Source of the DNA: Pyxicephalus adspersus
Lineage: Eukaryota > Chordata > Amphibia > Anura > Pyxicephalidae
Assembly: GCF_032062135.1 (NCBI RefSeq)
Contig: NC_092860.1
Span: 128,627,749-128,691,748 of the forward strand
Direction of reading: 5' to 3'
Length of the DNA stretch: 64,000 nucleotides
In this document: positions 46,561-59,618 of the stretch, piece by piece
Layout: every line of letters starts with the position of its first letter
Position numbering within the stretch: position 1 is the first letter of the stretch
Notes under the pieces: model-generated
Database searches by the model: none
The model's input: the letters and a program-made list of their open reading frames with translations, nothing else
What the model was told of the DNA's origin: nothing
Made by a program: the position numbers and the translations under genes

Positions 46561-49278
46561 CAAATTCTGGGACCTTTACTAGCTATATTTTTTGAGATTT
46601 ATTTAATACTCCTAAGCAATATAGAACTAGAGAGTGCTTTCCTTAACCTCTGCTTAGAATGCTGTTTTAACATTTGTCGAGACTGCAAATACCTATTCCC
46701 ATAAGGCCATTATTTTCAACCTAGGCATATGCCTAAGTAAAAGCATGGATGAAAATTGTATGTTCAGAGTGCAGTGAGCATAATGCAATGTTCTGTATTA
46801 GTAAATGGTCCTTCATAGTGTTCCTCTCAATAAGTGGTAAAGTGGATGTTGCTAAAAGCTGTGATCAGCTTGCTTGAATGATTTTTTATATTAAAACCAA
46901 GAGCTTTTGTTGTGTGTTGCTATCACCAGCACTTGTTAAAGGTTATGTAAACCAGTAATGGCAAAATATTTTACTTGGACTTTTGTTTATTTTTCTTAGG
47001 GAAATTATATCATTAAAAGAGAATGAATTAAAGGAAATAAAGATCTCAACAATAGAGGAGATCTGGTCCATGGTGACCAATTTCTTGTTTCAAGGAATGA
47101 AAACTATAGGCAAGTTCTCCACCAATGAACATATTGTTACAAATTATTCTGGAAAATAGAGCAAACAGACAGGGTTGCTGTAAAGTCTATAAAATGTAAT
47201 AGTATAGTATAGTATGGTATAGTAATGAAAAGTTACAATTCTTGTCAAGTTTTATTTCCAGTTGGGTCATTTTGCTTTAGTTTTACTTTTAGTAAAACTT
47301 TTAAAAGTACATTTTAGTTTTGGTGACACTGGTCACTAAGACAAATAATACAACAAATATCCCTACAACTCCAACTCTTCCCTATTTGAATATTCAATGC
47401 CCCTGCCTATTATATTAAATCAATAAAGATACAGCTCCCCCCCCCACGTGTCCACAAGTTGGATTTGTTAGTATATTTCCTATAACTACTGATTTACATT
47501 ATGTTTGCATTTATTGTTGCCTATGGATCCTCAACAGTCATGTACTTCTTTAATACATAATAGCTTCAGCATTAGCCATTCCTGCAAAGTATCATCAAGC
47601 TTTCTTTTGTGGCTGTAGTGTTTTCCTTCCACTCACATTATCATCAGTTTCACAAATGGCTTCGTACTCGAACAACAAAAATTTTCCGAGTCAACTGCCT
47701 CACCTGCTTTGTCCTTGAACCGGCCCTATGCACAAAAGATTTTATAAACAAAAAAAAAACCTTTTCTGGATTCAGTTATAAGAACCATTATTGAATATGG
47801 AATTAATCTATACAGACAACTTTCAATATTTTTCTCTCCCACCAACATATTGCAAATACCAAGAACAACAATGTGAAGCTTATGGCCTCTATTCACCTAA
47901 GGCTCAACAGATTCAAGTAAAGTGAATTTCTTCCTGTGGTTGAAACATATGTTTACAAATCAGATTAAAGTATATACAGTGCATCTTTATTGTGATTTAG
48001 TTTTATGAAATGATATATCAGATGCAAGATGTTCAGCCTTTTGTTATGCTCACATAATAAGCCTCAGCGAGTCACATTATCAGACTGATTATATAGTCTC
48101 CGATATACACACGACAAGCAGAAGGAATAATAATAATCATCATGCTTGCCAGTGCAATAGTTTCCCCATTTATCACAAATATAGAGATGGTACTGAGTCA
48201 CAATAAGAGCGGAGAATGCTGCTGTCTGCACAGCTGATTGGATCATCACTGCCCTATATCTTTGCGCTGCTCTGCTGATCAGGAATACTGGTGTTTGGCA
48301 GCACAGGGAACATAGGCTGGATGCACATGATTACATTTCTGATTAAGTTTCCTATTCCCATTGTTGGCTGTGGTCCCTGGTAGAATCGCTGTTCTATAAC
48401 GCACTCACACACAAGATACATAATTTGCTGCTTAAAAGACCAAATCTTACCTGTGCTGCTTCCATATAAGTAGCAGAGAAGCAATTCCAAGATGTATTTT
48501 TGCTAGAAAAGAAACTTGGGTGTTATTTTTCAGTTGCAAAATATCATCTTGGCATTTTGGCTATGCAGCATGTTGTGATTTTGAGCACTGTGAGAGGAAG
48601 AAAAACAGCTGAGAACAAGCTCAATTTTTTGGATGAGGGGGTGGTATTCTACAGAATGCAATAGTGAAATGAAGATTTAGTTTTGTAATGGCTGAAAAAT
48701 TTGGTTGGAGCTATGAATTCCAGATGAAATCATTTCACACCATTAGAGAATTTTGGGTGGTGTCTGGGTTTATTATTTGTTTGTTTAAAAGCTAATCTGT
48801 TAGTCAAATGCAAGATCTGCTTATACTGTCAAGAAACACCTAGAAAATAATTATCTGTTGTTAGTAGGTGTCAAAGGTATTTGCAAAGAAAAATATTATA
48901 TTCAAACTAACTATACCTCCCATTTCCATCTGTGCACTATTAGACGAGTTTTAAAGCATTACATCTCAAGCCTTGTGGTCAGATTTTGGGAATACATAGA
49001 AGCCAAAATCTCACAAAAGTATGATAATACAATGGGCAGCCATTATTATCTGGTGGAACTCCAGAGGTATACAGGGGTTTCTTAAGCGGAATGTCCCCCA
49101 AATCTTATGGTATCTGCACAATTCCAGGTCTAAGTGTACTTTGTAGATTCACAAGCATGACACTGATTACCTTTTCAGCTGTATATATGGGGTTTAGACC
49201 ACCACTGTAAGAGTGTAAAAAGTCTACTTACATTCAATATTTGTTTTAGAGAAACATTGTACCAGAGCTGTTTTCAAT
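46561..49278. other. no gene; simple repeats only
   Basis: A (TAGTA)-like stretch occurs at 47197-47225 and a poly(C) run near 47440. The remainder is complex sequence. Small frames (61 to 78 codons) at 47609, 48064, 48254 and 48858 show nothing. Confidence 0.5.
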
Positions 49279-49460
49279 TTTATTTTTATTATTATTATTA
49301 ATAATAAATAATATTGATAATAATATTAAAAATAAACAGTATTTATATAGCACCAACACATTACGCAGAGCTGTACATTAAATAGGGGTTGCAAATGACA
49401 GACAGATACAGACAGTGACACAAGAGGAGAGGACCCTGACCAGAAAAACTTACAATCTAA
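49279..49460 (-). mobile_element. L2-type LINE 3' tail, minus orientation
   Basis: An (ATT)-rich tract, then AACAGTATTTATATAGCACC, ACACATTACGCAGAGCTGTA, AAATAGGGGTTGCAAATGAC, AGACAGATACAGACAGTGAC and AACTTACAATCTAA. It is the complement, in order, of the 30592 copy, and is nearly complete. Confidence 0.8.
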
Positions 49461-49756
49461 CAGTACAAAAGCAAGAGGCAACATCAAGTGGTCTTGCAGG
49501 TAAAATGTTGAATGATAGGCTTTGGTTCCGGTAAAATATAGTAATAAAAAAAGAAAAGACATATATTCAGTATATTTTTTTTTCTTGATCTGCAAACACC
49601 TATTATATTTGCATAAATATTAGAGCTGATTACTTTAAAATTGATACTTGACTCTTGGTGTTTAAAGCAGGTATGGCTTGAAAATGCAAGATCTGATTTT
49701 ATTGTAGCCCCTCTTCTAATAAAACCAAACAAACCTATTGTTAAAGTAAACTTTGG

Positions 49757-49962
49757 TTACATTGTTACACAGTAAGTCAGGTTGAAAAGAGACATAAGTC
49801 CATCAAGTTCAACCACTAGGGAAATAAACATATCCCAGATAAAAAACCCTAAGGACATAGTTGATCCAGAGGAAGGCAAAAAAAATCCTGGTAGAACAAA
49901 AAATTCCTTCCTGATTCCATGAGTTAATCAGATGTTCTCTGGATCAACAGTCTGGTTAGCTT
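49757..49962. mobile_element. dispersed frog-type repeat
   Basis: CATAAGTCCATCAAGTTCAA, AGTTGATCCAGAGGAAGGCA, AAATTCCTTCCTGATTCCAT and TCTCTGGATCAAC occur in order. I recognise this set as a repeat very common in frog genomic sequence, including Xenopus, but do not know its official name. It has no useful frame. Confidence 0.6.
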
Positions 49963-49990
49963 TTTCAATTTACATAGCCGGGTCACATTG

Positions 49991-52655
49991 CTTATGGAAA
50001 GTTGAACTGAATAACTTCTTTCTTTTAATACTTTATTTATTTTATATAACTCAGTGCTTCTTTTTGGGGGTTTGGATGCTACAGAAGAAGTGGGCATTGT
50101 ACTTTCATGAAATGCTGGCTTCAAGTGATACCCCAAATACATTTAAAAGAGAAAAATGATTAGCCAAACAATCCATTCTAAAATCTAAAATGGGCTTAGT
50201 AATGGTTTATTTCAAGAGACAGGAAATCTCTAGAGACTCTGGTCTAGTCACAAGGAAAATGGCAACCACTTTAATGAGTAGTGACTTGATGTGACATACA
50301 CAAAGCTGAGTGATGCTAACATGGTGTGGGTGGATGGAAACACAGTTCTTTTTTATGCAATGCTAGATTTTTATTTTTCAGATTCAATGTGAAGGAGTGA
50401 TGTTTTGTCATGTAAGCAAAACAATATGGGCTGAATTTTCAGTCTATTTCAATTCTGGTCATGCCTGTGTGATTAGTAATTAATATCAAGAAGGCGTCCA
50501 TAAATACATGAAGAAAATATAGCAGCGTGTGGGTGGTAATTTTTAATTTAATATCAAGTGACATCAATGGAAATTGTACTGCAAAAGTCTGTATAAAAGA
50601 GATTAATCTACTAAAATAAAACATTCAATTATGCAGTGAATATCTAGAATGTGACCATTCATACTTTTTCATATAGTTTTTTCTCAATGGACTTGCATGT
50701 TACTTATATAAAAATATATATTAATGTTTAATTTACAGCAAGACCACCAGCTTTGCCTAAATATATTTAACTAAGAATGAGCAATGGGTGATTATTGAAA
50801 CATTACAAATTTCACCATCTGTAAAATGCTGCCAAAGCCAAAACTCTTGATTTAATAAAGTTAAAAACTTTTTTTTTCTCAATAACATCTAGGTCTTCCA
50901 TTTGTCTATCTAGGAAATATTAACTGTGATAAACTAATTTTAAATTGTATTAATTTAGGATTTGTATTTAATTTAATTGTATTTAATTTAAGTGTAATTC
51001 CAATAATCAGAAGTCTAAATTATTTAAATTAACATTCCACAAGACGTTGGGATTCAAAATTTCAATAACTCAAAACTAAAGACCAACTTGACGATCAATA
51101 TTATTGTTGTTATGTAGTTATTATTATTGTTGTTGTTGTACAATATAGGGGGTACAAGGTTTGAAAGAACTACAGTAAGAGGTTTGGGGGTGCTCATTGA
51201 AATAGTTGCAAAATGAGCAACAGCGTGGCCAGAATAAGGGACATAACCCCAAAATAGCAGGAAGAAAGTTGAAGAGTAGAATTAAAAGGTATTATTTTCT
51301 GAAACAGCAGTTTATGCTCATAAAAAGTTTCCAGAAAAGATAGTTCATTGGTACAAAGTAAACATGCTTACAGTATGTATATCCTCAAACAAAATAATGG
51401 ACCACTTGGTCCTTTTTCTTTCGACATCAGTCCGCTGTTATTATTATGATGATTATTATTTATACCCAGGAAATAATGAAACATTTGGTATAAGTATAGA
51501 ATCAGTTTGTGGATATTCAAGAACAATATCATCATTGCACATAGCAGTGAATTTTTTGTTATATTTCTTGCCCTTGCAGATCTCAGCAGATGCTCTTGTG
51601 GAAGGTTATAAGGTAGCTATATGTAGCAGCCAAAAGCTCTAGATCTCTGGCCTTTCCCTGCTTTTAGGATGGAAACGGTTGAAGTTTAGCACCATCTGCT
51701 TGTCTGGAATTTGTCTATCAAGCTGAGCTAATGTTTCTGGATTTGGTTTACAATACAGGCTAGTCATTTTATTTTAGAAATACGGTTCTTTTTTTTGTTC
51801 AGAACAGATCACTGTTAAATGTAGACTTTTAAAATACGGAAGCCCTCTAACATTTTGTCTGTTGGAATTTTAGGCTTTTTACTGTAAGTAGTAGGGACAG
51901 AAAAATGGAAGCTATTTTTGACGTATCTTTAAAAGCTGCAGACACCATGGTTATAATTCTGATCTTGGTGTTAACTAACCTAAAATAAGTATGCAGGGCA
52001 GGAGCTCAGGCTTCTCTGGGTGCATGGCTGTTCCAGGTCAGTAATTCACTGGTAGATGTATAAAGAGCACAACCACAGCTATCAAACATGCTACAACTAA
52101 GACTGCTTATTTTTCTCCTTACATGTTTTTTTTTTTTTTTTATCAATTTCAGTGCTGTAAAATAACTAGCAAAGGCTCCGCAATGCCTATTGAAGCCAAC
52201 ATGATTTTCACCAAATAAGACTGCAAGTCCTTTTTTAACAAGAAGATCCATGATCAGCTTGCTGTTATAGTGTGAGAAAGCTCTGTCCATGGCTGCTGTT
52301 TGTGCTTCTGCACTCCTCTTATGCAGGCTTCCAACAGAGATTACAAATTGTCATTTTAACACATTATGCAGACATGTTGTCACCATCTAGAGACCCACCC
52401 CTATAAATGCCATGTAACCATCAGTGTGGAGTATATATGAATATAAGAAGTAACTGGCTGCAAAGTTGCAGGACCAGCAGCAGAACGAGAAATGCAAAAA
52501 AATTCCTGATCATTTTTTCTCCATTTTAGGTGTTATTCTAAATCATTGCAAAGGGGGTGCATTTTAGCCACTGGATTTCAATGAGTAGAATATAATAGAG
52601 TATAATCTCCACTGTTAGAACTGCAGTGGTGATGCTTGGATTTAGCAAACTCAAT
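49991..52655. other. no gene or recognised repeat
   Basis: Complex sequence with short TTG/TTA repeats near 51101-51140. Around 51570-51625 a pyrimidine tract and AG are followed by ATCTCAGCAGATGCTCTTG and a GT, which could mimic a 33-base exon but is not convincing. Frames of up to 94 codons carry no domain. Confidence 0.5.
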
Positions 52656-52879
52656 ACACCTGATTAATTAAAGCTCTCCAAGGCTAGAAAGGATACACTT
52701 TCATCAGTGAATCTGGGTGATCCAGCAAACCTGAAATGGATCTGGTCAAGGATTGAAAACATTTGTTAACAAATAGCAAATGACTTTTAGGAAACTCCAT
52801 ACCAGGTTTGCTGGAACACCCAGCTTTACTGATAAAAGTGTATCCTCTCCAGCCTCAGACAAGGTAATAAATCAGGCCT
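52656..52879. mobile_element. palindromic MITE (family P), full-length copy
   Basis: Left ACACCTGATTAATTAAAGCT, right complement AGGCCTGATTTATTACCTTG. The arms hold ACACTTTCATCAGTGAATCT and AAAAGTGTATCCTCTCCAGC. AAT stands just outside both ends. About 224 bp; first of the four copies between 52.6 and 56.2 kb. Confidence 0.85.
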
Positions 52880-54495
52880 AATGACTTAGCTGGCTCAGAT
52901 AAAGAGGCACTGACTTTAGCAGAATACTAGTTCCCTAGTGATAAAAAAGTAGGACAACCAACTGCTCAAGATGAGGTTAAAGTCTGCAGGTAAGTTGTGT
53001 TCTAAATTGATTTAATTCTAAATGTTCACGTTTGACTCAGAAGCCTGAAAAAACGTTAAAATAAATATTAGTACAATAAATCTGAGAACGGAAATTACAA
53101 AGTGCTTAATTTAACTTGGTTTAACTTGGTTTAGGCTGCTAAACCAAAACTATAATCATGGGATGTACTGACCAAGCCCTGTTTAGAAATATCCCAATGA
53201 AATTTGCATTTGTAATTAGCAGTTAAGGAATATGTGAAGACTACCAATTTACATAATATGTATAACACCCAAAATGTGTAACTACTTTCTTAAAGAACTT
53301 GCTGTGTGTGTATTTTGGTATGTATTAGGTGTTCACAGGGACATAAGCTTTTGTCTTTTATCTCTAAAAAAACAAATAAACATATCTAAGAAATTAGGAA
53401 CAAAAACAAACAAACAAAAAAAAAACAAAAGGCACCGATATATCAAACCTTTGCTTTAAAATTTAATGTGCACTCATATTGGGTTAGGAAATCAAGTTAA
53501 ACATGTCAATACGATTCCATATTGGCAATCATCGCTTGGTGGGACCTGCCAGCTGATACAGATGTTCACATTGTGAATTATATTACAATCCACATGGAAC
53601 AGATAAATGACTTTCATGGATTACAGATTACAATTTTCTATGCAAGTTTTCACCATCTTCATTTTGGCATTCCTTAGAGTACATTTTTAAAATAAACGGT
53701 AACATGACACTGCCTCTAAGCATTGTTTTCTTCGCTTTTTAATAGGCCTACTAATAATATTTTCTGGGGAAAAATAAAAAACACTGAAAAGCAGATACAG
53801 TAAGTGTTTCCTACATGCTTGCTTTGCAGCTGTGTACAATGTAAACCTATGATGCCATTTGACAGAATAATACAAAAGTGAAATAAAAAAGGAAGAAAGC
53901 ATAGACAAACAATGCCCTCCATTAGTGTGACACAGGGTATAGCACTTGGGATGCATTAGACCCAGACATGCAATTGCTTTTCTATCCAGATAAAAATAGC
54001 ACGGAGTAACATTCACACAGGCAAGCTACTTAAAGTCAAGAGGCCCACATCCCACATTCAATTTAAAACAAGTATCTTGAGGTGGGCTCCACATAAAGCA
54101 AACAAGAAAAAAAAACATTGTGTGTTTTATAATAGAATAAACATTTTGTAATGTATATTTTCAATATGGTGAAATAATTAAAAAAGCAGCACTAAAAAAA
54201 CTCGGTCACCCAACATGAAGGGGATTTTCAATTAAAAAAGTAGTAGTAGAATGGTTGACATAGATACACTCCAGAACTAAAGAACTAAAGAACTAAATCC
54301 AACCATCCAGTGAAAGTTTCAACTTCTCTATGCTAGTATAATGAATGTCACCCAAGATATCACAAGTGGAATTCTGTAGACCTTAGAGGGTTACAACATG
54401 CAGTCGTTATAACAAACAGAAAAATGTTTATGTATGAAAGAAATTCCTACGGAGTAAAGTAATATATAAGTTTGAAAAGAAATGTTTTAAATATA
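52880..54495. other. no gene; minor tandem words
   Basis: TTTAACTTGG is repeated near 53111-53131, a poly(A)/CAAA stretch lies near 53400-53430, and AGAACTAA occurs three times at about 54273-54296. The 109-codon minus frame at 53687-54016 has no domain. Confidence 0.5.
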
Positions 54496-54647
54496 GGGCA
54501 TGATTTATCAAAGCTCTCCAAGGCTGGGGAACATATACTATTATGGTTAAACCTGGGTGATACAGCAAACCTTGAATGGACCTGCTCCAGGACTGAACAT
54601 GCAAATGATTTTAAGAAATCTATTCTAGGCTTTAATAAATCAGGCCC
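54496..54647. mobile_element. palindromic MITE (family P), internally deleted
   Basis: Left GGGCATGATTTATCAAAGCT and right complement GGGCCTGATTTATTAAAGCC. Most of the right arm is missing, leaving 152 bp instead of about 205. Both termini are kept. Confidence 0.85.
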
Positions 54648-54830
54648 ATGGTGTGAAACATGTTTCCATCACTACCACATCCTCTGGAACTAGTATGAAA
54701 TCCAATGTCAGATAGAGGATACTGTTGATGGACATGGGGGGATGTCTCTCAGCTGTTGATTTGCTGGAAAGTAAAGGTAAGTCTGTCACCAAAAAGGTCA
54801 ATAAATAAATGTACTTTATGCTCCTGATTT

Positions 54831-55036
54831 ATGAAAGCTGTCCAAGGCTGGAGAGGATACACTTTCATCAGAGAAGCTGGATGATCCAGAAAATCTGAAA
54901 AGAATCTGGTCCACAATTCAAAACATTTGCTTGCAAATGACTTTGAAGAAATCCATTCCAGGTTTGCTGGATCACCCAGCTTCACTGATGAGAGTGTATT
55001 CTCTCCAGCCTTGGAGAGCTTTATTAAATCAAGCCC
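54831..55036. mobile_element. palindromic MITE (family P), best-preserved hairpin
   Basis: Left CTCCTGATTTATGAAAGCTG and right complement GGGCTTGATTTAATAAAGCT. The arms correspond nearly base for base over about 90 bp each (ACACTTTCATCAGAGAAGCT against AGCTTCACTGATGAGAGTGT). It lies 183 bp from the previous copy. Confidence 0.9.
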
Positions 55037-55898
55037 TATAAGTGAAGAGAATTAAAATGAAAAGTGTGTAAGAAGTTAATTTACACCCACATTCTAGGTA
55101 GTAATAATTACCATAACTATTTATATCTATTAAAACCTATAAAATATCATTTAAACCTGCATCTGTGGTTTTTGAATCTATATATATATATATATATATG
55201 TCTTTTTTCCAGAGAAACTATTTTCAGACAATTGTGCCACAATGACAGCAGATAAACATATAAAATTATAATAACGTGTACTAGTTAGCACATTTTTTAT
55301 GTCCTGGCTTGGTAGGGCTTCTCAGCTTGAGGTTACACTACACAGAGTAATACAGGATTGTCACATCCAAGCTGATTTTAGAAGGTTTTTAGCCTCAAGC
55401 CAAACAAGAGGAGTTTTCTGCTGTCCGCTGTGCTGACAGCATCTGTAAGCCTCTCCAAATACATTTGCTATGCTTCTTGATTCAGTGATTGTTGTTTTGA
55501 CCAACTTAGGTGTGGCTTATTAAAAGTTTTTTCTTAAGTTTGTCTCCTCCTAAGTTGCCACAGTATAATGCTTAATTAGAGAAAATGAATGCACGCGTAT
55601 ACAGGTTAGGTTACAGTTTACTGTACTAATGTTCCAGAAATTTTAGTTTCCTAAAAAAGTTGAGTTTTAAGATGGGATAAAGTTAGCTAAAAGACATATG
55701 TACATTTTACTTTTCTTTATTGCAATATTGATATGGGCTGCTCATTTTCAATGAGAAATATTCTATTCCAACACTGTCAGGTGAAGAGTTTTGCACTTGA
55801 CTTGACAAAAGCAATTAGCTAACATAAGGGATGCAGAATGTACAGTCCCTACAAGGGCAGGACAATCCAGGAATTAAAGGGGTTTAGGACTAGACCTT
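55037..55898. other. no gene; short (TA)n at 55180-55198
   Basis: Complex sequence apart from nine or so TA units. Confidence 0.5.
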
Positions 55899-56141
55899 GG
55901 GCCTGATTTAAATAAAGCTCTCCAAGGCTGGAAAGGATACACTTTCATCGGTGAAGCTGCGTGACCCAAAAAACCTGGAATGGATCTGGTTGAGGATTCA
56001 AAACATTTGCTAGCAAATATCAAATGCTTTTTAAGAAATACATTCCAGGTTTGCTGGATCACCCAGCTTCACTGATGAATGTTTATGCTGGATCACCCAG
56101 ATTTAGTGGTGAAAGTGTATCCTCTCCAGCATTGAAAAGCA
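55899..56141. mobile_element. palindromic MITE (family P), right arm partly duplicated
   Basis: Left GGGCCTGATTTAAATAAAGC. The centre is as in other copies. The right arm has the segment GCTGGATCACCCAG twice (56053-56066 and 56087-56100) before AAAGTGTATCCTCTCCAGC. The outer right end is lost. Confidence 0.85.
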
Positions 56142-57818
56142 CCGTTTATGTCTCTGTATTTTATGGTGTAGCACAATATACCATTGGAGGGAAAGAGAAA
56201 GGTGGGCGCAACTAATATTCCCATGTGCATATAACCCCCATTGTAAACCTTAGAAGATCACATAGATGCCCCCAATGGACCACTGAAGGTGGCTTCTTAT
56301 TCACCTCATTAGATAGTCTGCAACAAATCTTAATGCAATGGATTAAACAAAAAAACACATATTATGGACTGGGTAAACCAACTGGGTAAACCAACAGTTT
56401 GTAGTACAGTTAAAATAATTATACAATGGAACTCACAGCTCACTGATTTTCACTTGATGTGTGTGGAATGAGTCTTTCATATACACTGTTATTTGGTAAT
56501 TCATGATTCAAGAGAGATGATGATGCACAAAGTTGGGGTAAAATCCTAACCAATGACAATGATAAATTCTGTTTTGGGAAAACATTGCACATTTTTCAAG
56601 ACAATATTGCCATTATCATGTTATATATACCACATATTTTTTTTTCTATAATATTTATATTTTTTTAACTATGTTTTTTTTTAGAAAATGATTGGTTACT
56701 TTGGGGTCACCACACTTCACCCAATGCCATTTGTCTTACGATATGAACATGAGCAAGGTTTGCTTTTTCCAGCAAGGAGCAATGTGCAAAATACAGTTAT
56801 TTAAAGCTGTCATTTTCCTAGTTGTGACTGCTGTAAAGATGAAAGGTGATATTTGACTGGTTCCTATGGATAAGTGGGCTTGATGTCTCTTTGCACAGCT
56901 TTATTAAATAGATCTCCAAATGTTTTTATGCGCTTTTGGTTTGAAATTCAGCTCCATTAGCTAAAAGAAAAAAATGTATTGAACATTTTCTTCTCAAAAA
57001 GTTAGAGGTTGTCATTTGTTTTAGTAACTTTACAGTGGCATAAATATCTCTGCTTTTTCTTTGTTACACATTTAAAAAGCAAGCAGAACTGTCGGGTACA
57101 GCATTGTTGCCTTTAATGTAGTTACTTTTTTTAGTGGTTGAATGATAGGTCATGCAAAAGTCGACATGTTCAGTTTATTGCCATGGAGCACCAAGTAAAT
57201 AGAAAACTTCACAAGTACCCATGGCAGCTGCTGCCATGGCAACTAAATGTCATTGTATGGGGAAAGAACTCATCATACCAAATAATGCAGAGTTGAAGTA
57301 TTTTTTAACTTATGGATATGAAGTAAAAAAAAAAAAAACGATTCTAAGGAAAGACAGATTTCAACCACAGCTATCAGTGGATGTAACAAGTAAAAGGCAG
57401 ATAGGTTGACTCCCTCATGTCAGTGCTGGATTTGATGCTTTGCATGTAGGGCATCAGATCGGTGGGGTGATAATGTTTATACACTTGATACTCACACTGA
57501 CTTTTCAATTTGCATCCTGTCAAAGGTGAAAAGTATGTATCAGTTTCTGTAAATTAACCCAGCAATGCAAGCTGATTTCTCGGAGATTACCCCACCGAAA
57601 CAAGCAAAACAGTGCCAAATAAATGTAAAATGGAATATCGATGTACTACTGGGTAAGAAAATGCTGTATTTTGAGGTTTTAAGGGGATCTAAAGTATTAG
57701 TCTGCAAAGTAAAATGAATAAAGATCATACAAGGGTAATATATTTTTGTTAAAATTGTTGAAAAAGTGATTCTTTATGCAGTCAATCTTTGCAAAGGCTG
57801 CTGGTAGTTTTCTAGAAG
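56142..57818. other. no gene; a 13-bp direct duplication
   Basis: AACTGGGTAAACC occurs twice near 56375-56398. T-rich tracts occur near 56637-56680. The rest is complex sequence. Confidence 0.5.
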
Positions 57819-57834
57819 AACACTAGAGGGCAGC
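57819..57834 (+). promoter_or_regulatory. possible CTCF-binding motif
   Basis: AACACTAGAGGGCAGC matches the vertebrate CTCF core CCACTAGRGGGCAG except for its first two bases. It is the stronger of two such words in the window and points rightwards; the other (8228) points leftwards. Binding is unproven. Confidence 0.4.
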
Positions 57835-59015
57835 ATACTTATAGTGTCGATCACAATAGCTCAATGTTGTGGCTACAAAGGAAGACATTCTGAATGGAGC
57901 ATGAATCGTAGCCACATGCATTAGGGATATGAATTTTTTAAAAAGGGAAGTTCAAGGTTTGTGTGGACTAACCCAGTATATTTTTGAACAACAGAAGGAG
58001 GGAATATATCTGATTATTATTATTTTATTATGAAACAAATATGACTGTTTTTTACTTTTTACTTTACTTGTTTTTACTTTAGTGATACTTTATATACATT
58101 ATTATAAAAAAAAATGATTGCTATATTCATTTTAAGATATTTATTAACCTTTATATCTATATGTAAAGAACAAATTTTTGCACTGGTGGTCTCAGTAAAG
58201 ATCTAATATCCAGAGGTTCTGTGTTTTGTATCAGGGAAGTACAGCATTGCAAGTGTGTTGGGAGGATTCACCTGTTACCTGCATTAGATTTAATTATTCA
58301 GGTTTTTGTACTTTATTTTCACCTTGATGTCCATCTAGTAACACGCTTTGTGTCCCAGGGTGACAACACGCACTGTGAAGCGTTCTGTATTTAAAGAGAA
58401 ACAACACTACAGAAATATTCTGCAGTTCTCAGGGGCAAACTAGGCAGTATAATAATATTTTTTAGGATGCACGGGAAGTTACAAACTTATTAAATTTATG
58501 GCAGGATGAAAGGGCATTCATTTGCACTCAAACAGATATAACAATACTTTCAAAAGGGTGCAAATAGGTATGGTTAACATATACTTTAACCTGGTAAAAT
58601 TACCTTCAAAATATTGAAAACAAACCAAAAAAGACTATAGTTTTGTACTATAGTATAGAGGTGAATTTTTTTTCATATCATATCATAAATAATAAAGTGA
58701 ATGCAACTGTGAGATATGAAATAGTTACTTGGGTTACCTGCAAATAAATTCAGAAAAAATGCTATGAAATCCAAAGCACTAACTCTGAAATGACAAGCTC
58801 AATAGGCACAGTAAAATAAATCTGAGTAACTGATTTATGACGAGGCATTTAATCCTCCAACAAAAAGCAATCTAATACCCGAGTAAGATTCATAAACAAA
58901 CAGATTCTGTAATGGTAAATCCCTTGCACCAAGAGGGACTTGTTAACTATAAAAACAATACATTCCTTGCCTCGTATAAGTGTATTAATAGGGAAAATAT
59001 ATTAGTGCATTGTGA
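57835..59015. other. no gene or recognised repeat
   Basis: Complex A+T-rich sequence with no frame or repeat worth separate mention. Confidence 0.5.
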
Positions 59016-59041
59016 AGCACGTAGACTAAATTCTACGTGCT
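59016..59041. repeat. perfect 10-bp hairpin
   Basis: AGCACGTAGA and its complement TCTACGTGCT surround the 6-base loop CTAAAT. G+C is higher than the neighbouring sequence. No other conserved context was seen. Confidence 0.8.
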
Positions 59042-59618
59042 ATGCAGCTAGAGACACGCAGCGTATATAATAAACTGTTATGTACATAAATACTACTATA
59101 AGGATTGAATGTTAAAGGTGTTTTGCTGCAAAATCCTAATGTAATTCAATGTACTACCATAGCAGTAGACTTATATATCCCTCCCTTGCCCCTAGACATT
59201 TGCACATAATAAGCAGATGGTGGTGCAATTTAATTTCAAAGTTTACTATGAATACAGAAGGATGTTTTTGATACACAACTGCAATAAATGTAAATGTTTG
59301 GGAGGAACTAACCTCCTGACAAAGCACAATATCATTATGCAGTCTTATCTGGTTTCACCTACTGATCCTCGAAACTTTGAATCTATGACTAGTTCATTCA
59401 CTGGTTTTTCTTTTGTTCTGTGTGGCAAAAGCTAATCAACTTATTGTTTTGCCTTCTTCTGAACCAGTCTCAGGAGTTTTATATTTTGAGTTTAAAAAAC
59501 ATCAGATTTTTTTTTCACTTGAAGAAGATAAAAAAAAAACCAAGCCATGTCCACAAAAAAAAAATCACAATATGCTGTTTTAAAGGGTTCTGGATTGCCA
59601 ACACACTTACAGTTGGTT
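59042..59618. other. no gene or recognised repeat
   Basis: Complex sequence with A-rich runs near 59530-59565. Two plus-strand frames (59217, 59420) overlap end to start and have no domain. Confidence 0.5.

Noticed and set aside
51585..51620. Possible 33-base exon (pyrimidine tract, AG, ATCTCAGCAGATGC..., GT)
   Set aside because: Splice-like words are common and there is no second exon or protein match.
53687..54016. 109-codon minus-strand frame
   Set aside because: Hydrophobic and basic clusters only, overlapped by another frame of similar length; no domain.
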